From the NCBI GenBank assembly GCA_911728435.2, contig OU452205.1, positions 9,492,260 to 9,556,259 on the forward strand: 64,000 nucleotides of DNA, given 5' to 3'. Below, one piece after another: positions 10,987-24,130 of the stretch. A program made the position numbers and the translations under genes. This DNA comes from Apoderus coryli (Eukaryota > Arthropoda > Insecta > Coleoptera > Attelabidae). A model generated the notes under the pieces. The model worked only from the letters and a program-made list of their open reading frames with translations. It ran no database searches and was not told the origin of the DNA. The first letter of the stretch is position 1; each line of letters starts with the position of its first letter.

Positions 10987-13620
10987 ATCTTAAAAGATGA
11001 TTGTTTATATCAATAATATAAATTAAGCCTTAACAGTTTTTCTTAAAATTCAATATAGGTGCAACAAATATTATTTTTTACAAATTGGAAATTTTTCTGA
11101 AAACAGTAGGATATAGGTATATTATGACATCTTATAGCAAATCGCACTTATTTTTTATTTACAATCAAAATACCCTCTTATATACATGCTGTTCTATTAA
11201 AAACACATAACTTTGATATGTATCTCTTTTTGGGCCACGCTGTATAATTGCAGTGTCTTGCAGAATGTGGAGGCATTAAATTTACATACATGTCATTGAT
11301 GAAAAAATACAATTTGCTACAGTTTTGATACAGTTAACCATATGTGAAAAATAAATAGAAATACGTAGCTAGCTATATTTGGCGCCATCTTACAAATTTC
11401 TAGAGACAAACGAATATGTTAGCTAAGACCAGCCCTAAAGTTAGAAGAAAATGATCGGGGAAAGAGTTGGTTTATGGCGATGTTACTGGGTTACAACCCC
11501 AATATGAAATCCGAATCCGAAAATAAAATTAAGGTTCAACTGGGTGTGTGTTTGAATGAAAGGCTTCGAAACATTGATAAATTTGGCTTACAATACCCGT
11601 AGAAGAAATCGTGGCATTCAAAAAAATTAAATAATATTAAATAAGTTAAAGAAATTAAGCACTCTCATAAACAAATATTTATGAATAAATTACATTCGCA
11701 TATGATATAAATGCGACCATCCCCCGTCTAACGAAGGAAGTTGATATATATAACTCGGTTAAATATTGCTTGTAAGGGCAACATTTTACAACAACCCTAA
11801 AAACCTTCCATATAGTGATATATTAGTGCTGTATAGATTTTTCTGTCAGTTGGATGTTTGCCTGCACAAAATTTATGAGAACTAAGTGTCCAATATTTTC
11901 TTTAAAAGCCGCAGATATGTAGCTGTCAAAGAGAGATTTTGTCTACGGGAATAAATATTTCCCATTATTTGAGTATTATCCAAAAGCAGGCTGATGCCAG
12001 TAACACAATCGAATTGAACTGCAAAAGATATTGGAATCTGTCAGAATAAAGCAGTTTGCATATCGGCAGTTCACAGAGCTAATCTATTTCCCATATTCTT
12101 TTGGATTTTCCTTTGGAATGTATGGGACTTGACGTACTTTGGGAATTTTTTGATGTGCCTGACAAATAATTGGAGGATAACTGTTAAAATCTATTGGTGA
12201 ATTACTATTTCAAATATAGCACCTGAGCTCACACTATACTGTTGATATTTAAATAGAGCTATTCAAAATTAATTTGAATTTCGGCAGGCAATAATTGGTA
12301 ATATTGTCGAAGGTTTTAATCAAGTTTTTGAAAAACTAAGGATTTGAGAGGCGAAAATTACCTTTCTTTTAAAGGGCAACAATTTTGCAGTAAATGGTTT
12401 CTCTTATATTTGAAAAAACAGCCCATGTCTATAATAATTATGTTTTTAGCTTTTTTGACTTTTTGTAAATTATATATTTTCAATTGAAATTATTAAACAT
12501 CATAAAGATAATAATCATCATTGTTTTAAATAATTTTTTATTCACATATTTATTCTCTGTTAAAAACCAAAGATATTTTCGACGGTAAATAATTAAGATA
12601 CCCATTTGGGCTCAGGCTTTTAGTGAGATATCTTTCTGAGTGTATACACCAGCGGCTAATTTGAATTGCCACATTATTTTTGGTGTCAGGTGTAGAAAAG
12701 TTTAGTTTAAATACTTAAATGAATTAGCTAGTCTCTTGGCTATGACCATATATATATAATTAGTTACTGAGTTATTTACAGATGGAGATTTAGTTAACTA
12801 AGGTTTTTCAGGATATTCCGTTATTTTTCCTTTCATTACGTTCTAGTTCTTATTATCACAGTGGCACTACAGTTTTTGCTTAAGTTGTAGTAAAGTATTT
12901 AAAATATCATTATATTATTTATATTAGTGCAAATTACCGAAAATCTGCACTGGTGCAATTTCAATCTGGTTGGTGTAAATCAGCAGTAACTAGTTGTCAG
13001 GCACGCACTAATACAATAACGTCATTTTTGAAAAATTTTTATTAGGCATAGATTTTTTTTTATATTTTAAAACGTTCGTTTTGAAGCTTCTCTTTTAAAG
13101 GTTAAGCCGTGTATTTAAAGTTTTCTATAGATATACTTGTAACTTCGAAATTAGTTAAGAAGGTGTTACAACAAGAAGTACATAAAGTTAAGGTATGTTA
13201 GTTATTAAGAGTACAGATAACTTAAAGGTTAATAGTTACTAAGAGTACAGTTGTTGAAGTTAAGTAGGTTGATATGTTAAATTGAAAACATTTCCCGGCA
13301 GTGAAATCTGGTAAACGTTAATTTTAGTAACAATTAAGTTATGCTTACTTTTACTCATATTTCAATAATTCATATTATACATACAGTTCAGGTTCGCGAG
13401 AATATGTAAATATCGTAAGCGCAGTCAGAAAGTACAAAACAACCATAATAAAGAACATTACACTATTTACAATAATTTGTGTATTAATTAATTGAAGCAG
13501 ATCTTCCCTTACGTTCATGAACCACACGCGCTTGGTCAGTATTAACAAGAGCAAGCAAAAAATACATTTCTATATGAAGAGCTATTCGTGCCTCAAGGAC
13601 TCCATTTTATTTAATCTTAT
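10987..13620. other. Long stretch without a recognised gene
   Basis: No protein domain readable. A short segment at about 13568-13605 recurs inverted at about 17972-18008 (shared GAGGCACGAATAGCTCT), indicating another dispersed repeat. Confidence 0.45.
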
Positions 13621-13624
13621 TTTT

Positions 13625-13672
13625 CTTGTCCTGATGAGGATTTTTAAAATAACTAAGACGTTATCCTAAAAT
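13625..13672 (+). ncRNA. Possible hammerhead remnant
   Basis: The box CCTGATGAGGAT is intact. Downstream, CTAAGACGTTATCC could be a mutated GAAACG box with flanking pairing (GGAT/ATCC). The stem II equivalent is poor. It is kept only because better examples lie nearby. Confidence 0.25.
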
Positions 13673-14134
13673 AAACTTAAATTATCAGGTAAAGTATGGT
13701 TTTAATTTTTATACTGACAAATCGAGACGAAAGTTAAATGGGATTTTTGTTTATTTAATATAAAAAGGTTGATTTTGGTATTTCGATTAAAAATCTTGTC
13801 ATTATCGGTTACATGATCTTCGAAAACGCCATATTGCAACAGTGAAAAAATAAATAAATAAATCATACAAACAAAATAGAAAATAGTGATTATATATTAC
13901 TTACTACAAATAGGTACTTCTTTAAATTGGCTTTAAAAAACCAGGGTGTCCCAAAAAGTGTAGCTAATACACTATTGATAGCTTTAATTTGAATTTGATA
14001 AAAACTCATAAAACGAACGAAAATTATTAAAAGTTTTTAAAAAGTTTAAAAATTATTATAAATTAATACAAATAAAACGCCTTTAGTTCCACAAAATATT
14101 AAACATGTTCAAATCACAACCCTCACAATAATCA

Positions 14135-14172
14135 AACATGTTTCGAGATGCTTAGTCTCATCATCAGTGATT
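14135..14172 (-). ncRNA. Hammerhead ribozyme-like core, best preserved
   Basis: Read on the - strand, CTGATGA (14167-14161) is followed by a stem-loop with a GAGA/TCTC pairing around CTAAGCA, then GAAACATG (GAAA at 14144-14141). Both catalytic boxes are intact. This is the canonical order of a hammerhead with a short stem III, as known in Penelope-like elements. Folding of stems I and III with flanks would decide whether it can cleave. Confidence 0.5.
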
Positions 14173-15189
14173 ACAATTCATAAAATTCAGTTGACATTAA
14201 AATATTAAGCTTTTTCTATCATAATATTCACTTACCTGTTAGAATAAAAGAAATTCTAATGTAGAGTGTCATCACGTAATTACTGAGGGTTACTGGAGAA
14301 CAATACACTAACATCTTTGAAAATTGACAGAAAATAGTATTGTATAGTAACAACATTTTGCAAATATATATAAAAATGTCAAATTAGGCAACAACAAACT
14401 TTCCCAATATTTTAGATAAACAAAAGTTCATCTGTCTCTAATACCAATAAAATAATTTGATGATTTTCCTGCGGACATTGTATATTGTATAATAAATATT
14501 TTTTTATGTTCTACTAACTTGTATGTAGCTACATGTCGGGAAGAGAGATAGGTGGCAAAAGAAAAACTTTGTTCCGGAATTCCTTAAGGTAAAAATAATG
14601 TTTAAAGTTGTACACGGCAGCCATGCCAAGAATTTTAAAATTATATTTATTGCTTTCTCGGAAAAAGTTGTGTATGGCCTCGGGAATTGTAAAATATGGC
14701 GTATCGATATTAGTTGTTGTCAACAAAATTCATGATGCAGAGCTTTATTGTCTTTTCTAAAAGATATTATATATTGTCTGAAGTTCAACAATGGATAGGT
14801 ATTTCCCAAATAGTATGCTCGGTTCCTTAATAAATTAAAAATTTGGTCATTGGATTTATCTATTTAAAAAAATAAATTATTAGAGGTCGAGCTGTTCTGG
14901 AAAAACGGGGGAGACTCTACTGTGTAAATTTTATGGAAATTTGTATTACGATTAACATTAATAAAACGTATCAAGAAGAATAATTTATCAATTGTTGATA
15001 ATTTATTTATTTATTTAGCCTTAGAATAATTTAGATTTTTCCACAAAGTTGCGTCGAAAAAAAAAAGTACATTTCATCATATAGAAATAAATGACATACC
15101 TATAGAAAAATTATAGCAAATACATTGTAAAAAAACAAACATAGATAACAAACACTACATAACATGAACAAGTATGACAATGTACATAG
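14173..15189. other. No gene seen
   Basis: One 65-codon minus-strand frame (14529-14726) shows no recognisable motif. The rest is AT-rich. The last part is probably 3' untranslated sequence of the minus-strand LINE that follows. Confidence 0.45.
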
Positions 15190-16620
15190 AAGTCTGGATC
15201 CGCTAAGCATCCATTAGGTAAAAGGTCTTTTCAGATATTCATCAATTGTATAGAAACAGTGTGTCTTTGCAAAAACTCTAAAACTGTAAATTTATAAGGT
15301 CTAGCACGCAACGCCCTGACCTGTGCAGGCAACAAGTTATATAAATGTAAATTAAGTGTATTTTTTATTGATTTGGTTAGTCTATAATAGGATGGCCTTA
15401 AATCGTTCCTATTTCGGGTATTGTAGCTGTGACCATCCGAGCTCGTTTCAATATTATTCACATTAGAGTGAATCTCCGTTAGAGTTGCCAAGATGTACAC
15501 ACAAGGTAGGGGCAGAACACCGAATCGAATAAAAATAGGACGGCAGGGTTCTCGATAGCCTACACCAGCTAGGATCCTGATAACTTTCTTCTTAATTTTA
15601 AAAATTTTGAAAGAATGGGGGCTATTTCCCCAGAAAATGACAGCATAAATTTAAATGGCTATGAAACAGAGAAAAATAACACATCCTCAAACACTTAAAG
15701 TCAATAAGAACAGACAATCTAAGGATCAAAAAGACCAATCTAGAGAGTTTGACAGCCAATGTGTCAACATGATCAGACCACAGCAAGAAGAATTACTGAT
15801 TTACCCTTCCTTGCATTTTTGTTGTTTGAAATAATTAATTGTTGGGTTTTACTATTATTTAGTTGCAGGTGATTGGCAGCAAACCGCTGGTCAGCAGTTT
15901 TCAAAGTCTGCTTTGTGATATGATGCAACTGATCGAGTGTTCTAGCATTAGTAACAATGCTAGTATCATCTGCAAACAGAGTTAATTTGACAGGTTTCAT
16001 ATAATTACGTAAATCATTAATGTAAACGATAAAGAGAAGTGGTCGTAGAACAGACCCCTGTGGCACTCCATGGGAGATTACCCTAAGCCTGAAGTGGAAT
16101 CTTGAAAGCAAACTCTTTGCTGTCGGTTTTTAAATAGCTTTCAATGAGAGATACGGGAACACCCCTAACCCCATAGTGCCTGAGTTTGTCCAAGAGTATG
16201 GTGTGAGAGACTCAGACAAAAGCCTTTGTCAGATCACAGAGTGACAAGACATGTAACTATGTCCCCCATAACCCTCATAACAGCCTTCGTCGTGGACTTT
16301 CCACACCTGAAACCATATTGGGAACTGGAAAAGGAATTATTGTTTTCAAAAAATTGATTCAGTTGTTTTTTTAAAAGCACTTCAATTAATTTGCTTGTGA
16401 TAGGGATAATGGAAATAGGTCTGTAATTACTTGTCTCATTTGGACTGCCTTCAAGATAGGTGTGACCCTACTTAATTTAAGTGAGTCCGGAAATATCTCT
16501 GTAATCTCAATTTACTTCAGGTAAACATTCAACAAAGTGACCAAAATCTAATACGGCTATAGATTCTCAGTTCTCAAGCATAGTTTCAATTATGCCTGCG
16601 GATGTATTCAACAAGTTGCG
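15190..16620 (-). pseudogene. Non-LTR retrotransposon (LINE), reverse transcriptase and C-terminal part, broken
   Basis: Reading right to left, the first RT block is IIPITSKLIEVLLKKQ. It is followed by SQYGFRCGKSTTKAV, then a TKAF...VSHTILLDKLRHYGVRG block. A frameshift precedes GVPQGSVLRPLLFIVYINDL and the catalytic LFADDTSIV (15773-16111), a FADD variant of YADD. A further segment (15231-15500) ends in a SYNTRNRNDLRPSYYRL motif typical of the C-terminus of insect Jockey/CR1-type LINEs. Stops and frame changes show it is dead, and it is 5'-truncated, as usual for LINEs. The clade assignment is tentative. Confidence 0.85.
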
Positions 16621-16624
16621 CAAA

Positions 16625-18110
16625 ATAAATATTAATTAAAATAATGTGACGAATATTAAAAATTATATGATGACTTGTAAGCAGCAAAAAAAAATACAAA
16701 TATGCATTGCAATTTCAGTTCTAAGTTACATACATTAATTAAATTATGTTTGTACTGCTCTTTTGTTTGAATTAAAAATTTGAGAAAATGTATTTATATT
16801 TTTGTGGTATCAGGCCCATCCAGTTTTTAAATATTGAAAATGATTAGTCTAATTCGCGCGCATAGTATTTTTGCAATGTTATTAGGTTTATTGACTCGCT
16901 ATGCGGCTGATAATTAGTAGGAAGGAGATTTTTTTATTGTTATGAATTGTTAATTTATGAAATAACTACCAAAAAACGGTACCTTTTCAATGCCAGTTGC
17001 CACTATTCAATTTAATTCACATAAGAATGCTTACTCTGTAAAATGAAGGCAGATGAAGATGAGGGACTAAAAGTATCTGATGTGTAAATAATGAGATTTT
17101 GGAATGCAGACTTTTACTGTTCATAGCGGGAGTTATACTTAAGTAAGTTCATACTCATGATCGATGGTTCTTGGAACAACAACAAAATAAATTATAGTTT
17201 TAACATCTATAATTCTATAACCTGAAACAAAGGCATTAACTTATCACAGATCAGCAATATTTGAACAATATTTTTCTTAGAACAGTTATTCTATGTACAA
17301 CCAAAATGATTTCTTTGTTAATTTTGTCAAATAAGTTTAACCCTTTATGTGGTAACTCTAATTTGAACTTTTTCTATTTGTTTCAAGAAATATAATGATT
17401 TGTAAATTATTTGTTCTATCTAGATATTTAGCACTTTTAATTCCCCAGAAACAAAAAAAAAACAAATATATGATCAAACATACTACTTGTGTTATACACC
17501 TGACAACACCACAGATATATATATTATTACTTATGTCATAAACTAATTTTCCAAAAAAGTATGGTCCTTACCAATTACTCCAGTGGCTAATACCACGATT
17601 TGTAAAGGATTACATTGGTACATAAGTTTTCTAAATAAATGATTTAGGTTAGTTTTTAAATAAAATTAGTTGAAAATGTAGGTAAGGTATGAGAGACCTA
17701 CTTAAATTATTAAAATAATTAACATATTTAAAATATAAAAAAAAAACCATTAACCCTCTTTTCTTTTGATGTTTTCATTTCAAAATATCATGTAAAACAT
17801 ATTTAGTTTATATATACCTATTAGGTAGCTACATCACTAAATACGTATTTTGCTTTTAGAATAGGAGTAAACAATCTCCGGTTCTGCTTTGCCGGAGAAA
17901 ACTGATTATGTCAGTGATGCATACCTAATTGACCCCACAATGCTTTCAGCGATTAACACTTAAAATAAACTGTTGCCCTCGAGGCACGAATAGCTCTCCA
18001 TATTTAAGTGTAAAAGTAATGATTTTATGACATTTATCTAAAATGTATATAGTTTTTTGGTTTTTGACATCAGTTATTTTTTTTTAAGTATAGGATTTTG
18101 TTCCTTTTTC
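16625..18110. other. No gene seen; one short hairpin
   Basis: AT-rich. A perfect 7-bp inverted repeat TCTCCGG...CCGGAGA lies at 17875-17898. At 17972-18008 sits the inverted match to 13568-13605. No protein frame can be supported. Confidence 0.45.
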
Positions 18111-18114
18111 TTCT

Positions 18115-18205
18115 CTTTGGAGGCACTAAATTTATATGTACATATTTTATATTTCGTCTCTTTGGAGGCACTAATTATACGTACATATTTTATATTTCAG
18201 ATCTT
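18115..18205 (+). repeat. Tandem duplication, about 50 bp x2
   Basis: TCTCTTTGGAGGCACTAA followed by TACATATTTTATATTTC occurs twice in succession, with small differences. Confidence 0.75.
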
Positions 18206-18239
18206 CTAGGTCAAGTTCTTGTACGCAAAATTGTTGATT

Positions 18240-19440
18240 TTTTTTAGTTTTATTTTTTTCTACAATTTACGAACGCCTATGTAAACAAAATGTTTCTGTT
18301 ATATTGGGGCAATTTTTTTTTGTTCGTTTTCGCCCCTTTTTTACACTATTTTCGAACGCTTGTATGAACCAGTTCATTAATGTAAAATTTTTTAGGTTAT
18401 ATTCTATCACAATTATGAAAAATTATTCCGTATTTCGAATAAGTTTAGGAAGTATATATTTTTTTATTTTGACCCCTTGTACCCTATTTACGAACGCCTA
18501 TGAAAACAAGTTATTTATAACACATTTTATAGGTTATATTCTATCAAAGCTATAAATAACTAGTCAATATTTCTGCTATGTTTAAGAAATATGTTTTTTT
18601 CTAACCTTTTTACCCCATTTTACACTTTTTTCGAATGTCAATGTGGTTTAATTGTTTAGGTTAATTATTTTAGGTTATATTTAATTAAACGCACAAAAAA
18701 TTATTCAATAGTTCGGATAAGTTTAAGAACTATTATTTTTTTAATTTTTGAACACTCTTTTAACCCCTTGCCTACGCTCAATGTTAGTCACCACCTATAA
18801 ATATCCTGTAGTATTTTCGTACAAAATGTGGTTAAAATCCGTTAAGTGGTTTTTGAGTTATCACGGATACAACTTTTTTCTGACCCTTTTATAGAATTTT
18901 CACGGACGCCTATGGTAGATTAATTTTTTTAGTGTATTTTTAACACCAATTCAACTAGTTAAATATAAAAAAATTTTACATTTTAAATATTTTGTAATTT
19001 TACCCCCTTTCCTACTATTTATGAACACCTATGTAAATAAATATTTTATGCTGCATTTTGTAAGTTATCTTATATCAAAGCTATATATAATTAGCCAATT
19101 TTTCTGGTATATTTGGGAAACATTTTTTTTTTTTCGTTTTTGACCCTTTTTTTTTAAATATTTTCGAACGCCTGTGTGAACCAATTCTTTTATGGAATAA
19201 TTTTTTGCTTATGTTGTATCACACCTATTAAAAATAATTCCAGATTTCGGATAAGTTTAAGAACTATGATTTTTTTTATTTTGAACCCTTATTTAAACAC
19301 CTTGCCTACGCTCAATGTTTCCGAAAATCTAACCCGCTCCTTGCCATATCCAATAGTATTTTTGTACCAAATTTGGTTAAAATCTGTTTAGTGGTTTTTG
19401 CGTTTTCGTGGATACAGACAGATAGACAGACAGACATTTT
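18240..19440 (+). repeat. Degenerate repeat field with two composite units and a transposon-like tail
   Basis: The motif TTACGAACGCCTATG and variants recur at about 18269, 18352, 18490, 18631, 18903, 19020 and 19166. Each is followed by TTATAGGTTATATTCTATCA-type sequence and preceded by a T-rich tract ending in GACCCCTT. A longer block from ATGAACCAGTTC to TTGCCTACGCTCAATG and GGTTAAAATCCGTT appears at 18360-18880 and again at 19176-19412. The second copy ends in a CAGACAGATAGACAGACAGA run. The GGTTAAAATC(C/T)GTT...GTGGTTTTTG tail resembles 3' ends of invertebrate retroposons, and 62790-62845 has a related tail. Confidence 0.65.
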
Positions 19441-20990
19441 TTTAAAACTACTTATTTCCGGTGAAATTAAAAAAAAAAATCATGACACTAATAGTCTCCA
19501 TATATATATTAGATATATGATATGGAGAGGATAAAAAAAGGGTTTACCTGAGTAACAATTTTTACCTATTAAGAAATACTTATTTAGTGGCTGCAATATG
19601 AAATTTAGTTGAAAACGTTCAGATTGAAAAAAAAATTGACCAACCTAAAATAAAGTGTTGAAACTGTTGAAGTCCTAGATTTATTTTACAGGTTTAATAA
19701 ATTGGTCAAATTAAGAAAATGAGGACATCAATTAAAAGGAAGGCATCGAATAAGCAAAGTCAGAATATTAACAAAATCAAGAACAAGAAGAAACTGACTC
19801 AGAAGATCATTCACTCGTGACAGAATATTTTTATCTAGGAGAAATTTATTCAGCAATGATAGATTTATCTTTCAAGGTGCAAAAATTAATTGATCGATTT
19901 CACAATTACAATTGTTGAGGGTACCCTGTCGCAGCTGTCCTCTACTTAAACCAAAATAGTTTCCTTTCTGTTGACATTAGATTCATTTAATTTTGGTATC
20001 AGGAGATACAATGTTGGCGGGGTTTATTTATTCACCAACAAATAATAGACAACGACTCGTTTATAACTATAACACAGCCCACTAAACAAAGCCACAGAAC
20101 GTAAAATATTTTGTAAAATGAACATTGTCATCTTGTACCTAGTATCATATTTCTCCAGAGTCTGCTAAAGCGGTTAGCTATGAGCGAGTAGATTAAACTC
20201 ACATTTTAATGACATGTATAATCTACCTAGCGTATAGAAAGGATAAAAAAGGTAGTATAAAGTTTTATTACACATATCTCGGAGGATGTCCTGCCTCGAA
20301 CACGAAAATTTAACTATATTTTTTTACTGTCGCATATTTTTCCTGCTTGCTACTGTATTAACAATATAGCAAATCATAATAATAAATGACTTTATTCTCC
20401 ACAACAAAGAACTACAGTAAATAATCAAATATCCACAGAAATTTTCTCAAAATTGGGAAACCTGGGGAAGTTCACAATAAGGTCCTCTATTGCCTACCTC
20501 ACCCTGAAATAATACGCTATGTTAGAAAAAAATTTTATATACACAGAATTGATAAAATCTTGATTGAGTTTAACACCTTCGGTTTTATTTACGTAGATAG
20601 CCTATTGCACCATAGCATAGACAAAGACACTTCGAATAAGACCGCCCCTTTCTATGTTGCAAAAACGATTATTCTACAACAATAACAGCACATTCAGCAC
20701 ATAGATGGCGTTACTAGAATTTCTGCCATGTGTGATTTTTTATTTAGTAAGGAAATCAACCAGCACGAAGATTACACTATGGATATGGGCAGCAGCCCTG
20801 TAATGGGCGTCCAGAAAAGAATATCACACGTGAAACTGGCTAAATACCCATTGGTGAAGGCCATTAACGAACGAAGGGACGAACTAACCTTCAAACCATA
20901 CGTGTATAAATTTGACAGCAATCCGACTTTTGAATGAATTTCGAGTTTTGAAAAAGCATTGCTTTTTGATGAAAAAAAATATATAGTGGA
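19441..20990 (+). other. No named gene; one unexplained frame at 20728-20937
   Basis: Mostly AT-rich. At 20728 a frame reads VKLAKYPLVKAINERRDELT. After one stop, it continues in the same frame at 20938-20995 into the mariner-like segment that follows. It could be the unusual N-terminal part of that transposase or a fused fragment of something else. I do not recognise it. Confidence 0.35.
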
Positions 20991-20995
20991 AACCA

Positions 20996-21225
20996 AACAA
21001 TGGCTTGATAAACAACTCAGCTCCATCGAGGCACATGATGAGCAGTGGATTGCTGAATTTAAACTTGACAGTACCAGCACAAATGATGCAGAGCGGAGTG
21101 GACGCCCAAATGAGGCTGTTATTCCAGAAAACGTCAAAAAATTTACAAATTGGTTATGAACAATTGCAAATTGAAGGTGCACGAGCTAGCTGACATTGTG
21201 ATGATATGTAAGGTTTTTTATCTAC
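20996..21225 (+). pseudogene. mariner-type transposase, N-terminal helix-turn-helix fragment
   Basis: KQWLDK, then QWIAEFKLDSTSTNDAERSG and RPNEAVIPENVKK match the N-terminal DNA-binding half of insect mariner transposases (the STNDAERSGRPNEAV signature is characteristic). A frameshift at about 21150 is followed, in another frame, by a KLKVHELADIV segment that continues the family pattern. The catalytic DDD domain is absent. This is a dead fragment. Confidence 0.75.
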
Positions 21226-21229
21226 TTAA

Positions 21230-21935
21230 TTTTGAAAATTATCATTTCAGTAATTTTCTGTTTGTATTGTTGTAACAATATAACAGCTTTCGTAATCATC
21301 TATCTTTTTAATATTTATTAATACTTACATTGCTGATTTCCGAAAACATTATCTAAGTAATTTCAATAAATAGAAACAATTATTATAATACTGGCGACTT
21401 ATAAAATATAATTTCATTATGTTGTATAATATTATATGAGTTAAAGCATCGCACCATATGATAATTCCACCCTCAGTAAGTTTGTTGTAGATTGTAACAT
21501 ATAATCCCCCAGACAGACTTCATAAGTAGGTCACATTGATTTTGATGAGGGCCAAGACGCCCAACAACAGAATCATTAAAGGTAGTTTGGTCAGTCCCCC
21601 CATCTTTCTTCTCTGGCCACCGTCCTATTATTCCCACTAGACGCCGGTCATTAATCTGAATTTCAAATTTTCGGTTTTGTTTTACTAGAGCTAGAGACTA
21701 ATAGCCTTTGTTCATGATGCAAGAAGATATTTGTATGTTAAAATTGTGCTGACGTTGTATTTTTGATACATGGTTAAAAAAATCTTATCCAAGTGAGTAT
21801 ACAGAGTGACAAGAGAATTTGGCTTGGGTTGATTGGGTGTTGTACACGTACCACCGACTTCAAGGCTATTTTTTAGCCTAACAAGTTATTTCAAACCAAT
21901 TCATATCTTTAAAAAAAATCGATCAGGTTCTGAAT
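21230..21935. other. No gene seen
   Basis: No readable protein. Segment 21480-21720 is somewhat less AT-rich but without a long frame. Confidence 0.45.
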
Positions 21936-21939
21936 TATT

Positions 21940-22080
21940 GTAGAGATAAGCGTAGCGTTGCTGGTACCCAAATATTTTGGGTGATGCAAGCAGAAGGATA
22001 AATGGTCTCCTGCAAGCGTTTGTTTACTGTATTTTTATTTTCTATTTTGACGGCTGGTGTTACCTATTAATTGGTGTATA
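21940..22080 (+). repeat. Dispersed repeat R2, copy 1
   Basis: TTGCTGGTACCCAAATATTT, then GCAGAAGGATAAATGGTCTC and CTGCAAGCG, with GGTGTTACCTATTA at the end. The reverse complement recurs at 32040-32160, and a same-strand relative lies at 58400-58500. Confidence 0.7.
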
Positions 22081-22084
22081 TCTC

Positions 22085-22849
22085 GTTGTGCTTAAATACA
22101 GGGTGAGTCCCGAGAAACTGTACATAATTCTACCATAAGTAGAGGCACGTTAGGGATTATCAAGTGACCATTAAAATATGTCTCCTTGTTTTGATTATTA
22201 ATATACAGGGTGAATTATGGATCTTCACCAAAACAATGTTTCGTCATATATTTTAAATTTTTTTATAAAAGTGTGTACTGGGGTCTGGCAACTAACTGAC
22301 ATATTGAGAGAGAGAGAGGTTTGATAATGTTTCGATTTATTTTCTAAATTCTGATTAGATGAGTGATATTATTATACCAACATTGGTTTATAAATCAAAT
22401 TTATACAATCAGCCAAAATATCTATTTAATAAGCTTCCTAGGGGTTGAGATATTGGGTTACTTCACCACACTTTGTAATACATATAATATTGTTAATTAT
22501 TAATATGGACTACATTATTTTATAAGGCATTTAACTTCTTTACTTTTATTATTATATTTGCGTTAGCATAAAAGACATTAATGGATTAAAATATCAACAC
22601 ACTAAACTCCTTTTAATAACATTTTACATATTTTAGTAATTCACTTGAAGAAATCCCTGTTTCAATGTGTTTTTGTTTGTTTGTTACAATTAAGAATTGA
22701 TATTATTTACACATAATTTGTATATAAATGAATGAGTAAAAGTATAGAACTTGGCGCCATCCAGTGGTAAATTACTGGTCAAGAGATTTTCTGCACGCAT
22801 TCAGAAAGAAGATTACAAATATTAATCTAATATGCTTGCTTCATAAAAA
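22085..22849. other. CAGGGTGA-ended modules, no gene
   Basis: Two ACAGGGTGA motifs (about 22100 and 22206) mark likely ends of small non-autonomous repeats. A short GA run lies near 22303. No protein can be read. Confidence 0.4.
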
Positions 22850-24130
22850 CATTAACCAAGCGGCCAATAGACTAAGTTGCAGATCTTGTGTGCCATTATT
22901 CTATCTCAAATAATATTTTAAACTTAAAGTTTTTGCCACAAATGTAGATTATTTAAAGAATCAAGAACACTATCGACATTGCACAATTGCTACCGTTTTA
23001 GCAGCATTTAGTAACAAGCAATGTTTTTCAGATATAAGCTGTAAGTTGCTGAAATCATTAATCATTTTTTCTATATTATACGTGAGCATACAACGATACT
23101 TAAATCAATAATTTTATAGCTTCTACCACATTATAAGGAAGCTACTATTCTGTGCTACTACTATGGAAGTATGGTTTACCTATGTAGAATGTATAGCCTA
23201 CCTATACCTACATCAATCGGATTTTGGCTGGTAATAATTAATATTAGGTATTAATAGAATATAGCAACCATAAAATCACCAATCTTACATTTGTGTAGAA
23301 TGATTTTAAGTAGGTACGTTTTTTCCATGTTTATACAAAGTTTAATAATTAAGCAAAAATTTATTTGCAAAATGTCACTCCATAGTCACTCGTTGTCAGA
23401 TTTAGTCTAAGCTAGTATGAAATATGAAATATATTTAACTGCGATAATATTTTCGTAAAAAAAAATCAAAATAAAGTATGGATAAATTAAGTTTGTGGAT
23501 TTCGGATTGATTGATTGATTGATTTCGGTATTAAGCCAATAATTAGTACGTGGTGGATGATGGTGAAACTTTTTAAATAAAGTGTGGCAACCGCGAATTT
23601 CTAATTTTTCTTGATTGTTGCGAGATTTTGAATTAAATGAAATATAAATAATATGGAATTGTTTTAACAACTAAAATATTTCAGCAAAAAATATATAAAA
23701 TACACTCTGTTAAATAAAGTTTGTGTTTAATTAAGCATCTGCTCATGTATTGGGTGTAAATAGCTGGTGGATTAATTACGATATTGCGAGAATAATTAGT
23801 ACGTGGTGGATGATGGAGATAATTTCAAAAAAAGTCTGGAAACAGAGCATTGTGAGGTAGTATGTTGTTTAGACTGGTAGATTTCGATAAGAAAAGCACA
23901 CATATCTTTTTTTTCTTTTCTAATGCCTTTACTCTAATGAAGAAATTGACGATTTGAAAACTATTTAAAACACATTTCCCTTCAAAGAAGCCTCAACAAA
24001 AGTAAACGTTGGATTGCGCTGAATATTTAAACACATGGTATATTTTACACTTGTTTTGAGTTTCAGAAACTCGACCCTAACTTAACCTTTTTTTCGTTGA
24101 AGATTAGAGTGAATAAGAGCTATTACGTTT
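22850..24130 (+). repeat. Dispersed repeat family R1, copy C (longest right end)
   Basis: It starts at AAGCGGCCAATAGACT and runs through TATTTTAAACTTAAAGTTTTT and TTATTTAAAGAATCA (shared with copy D at 27650). It then has two related internal units: the first at about 23505-23690, the second at about 23730-23900. Both contain ATTAGTACGTGGTGGATGATGG. The right end GTTGAAGATTAGAGTGAATA is shared with copies B and D. The internal duplication means the element itself contains tandem subunits. No protein is evident. Confidence 0.7.
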
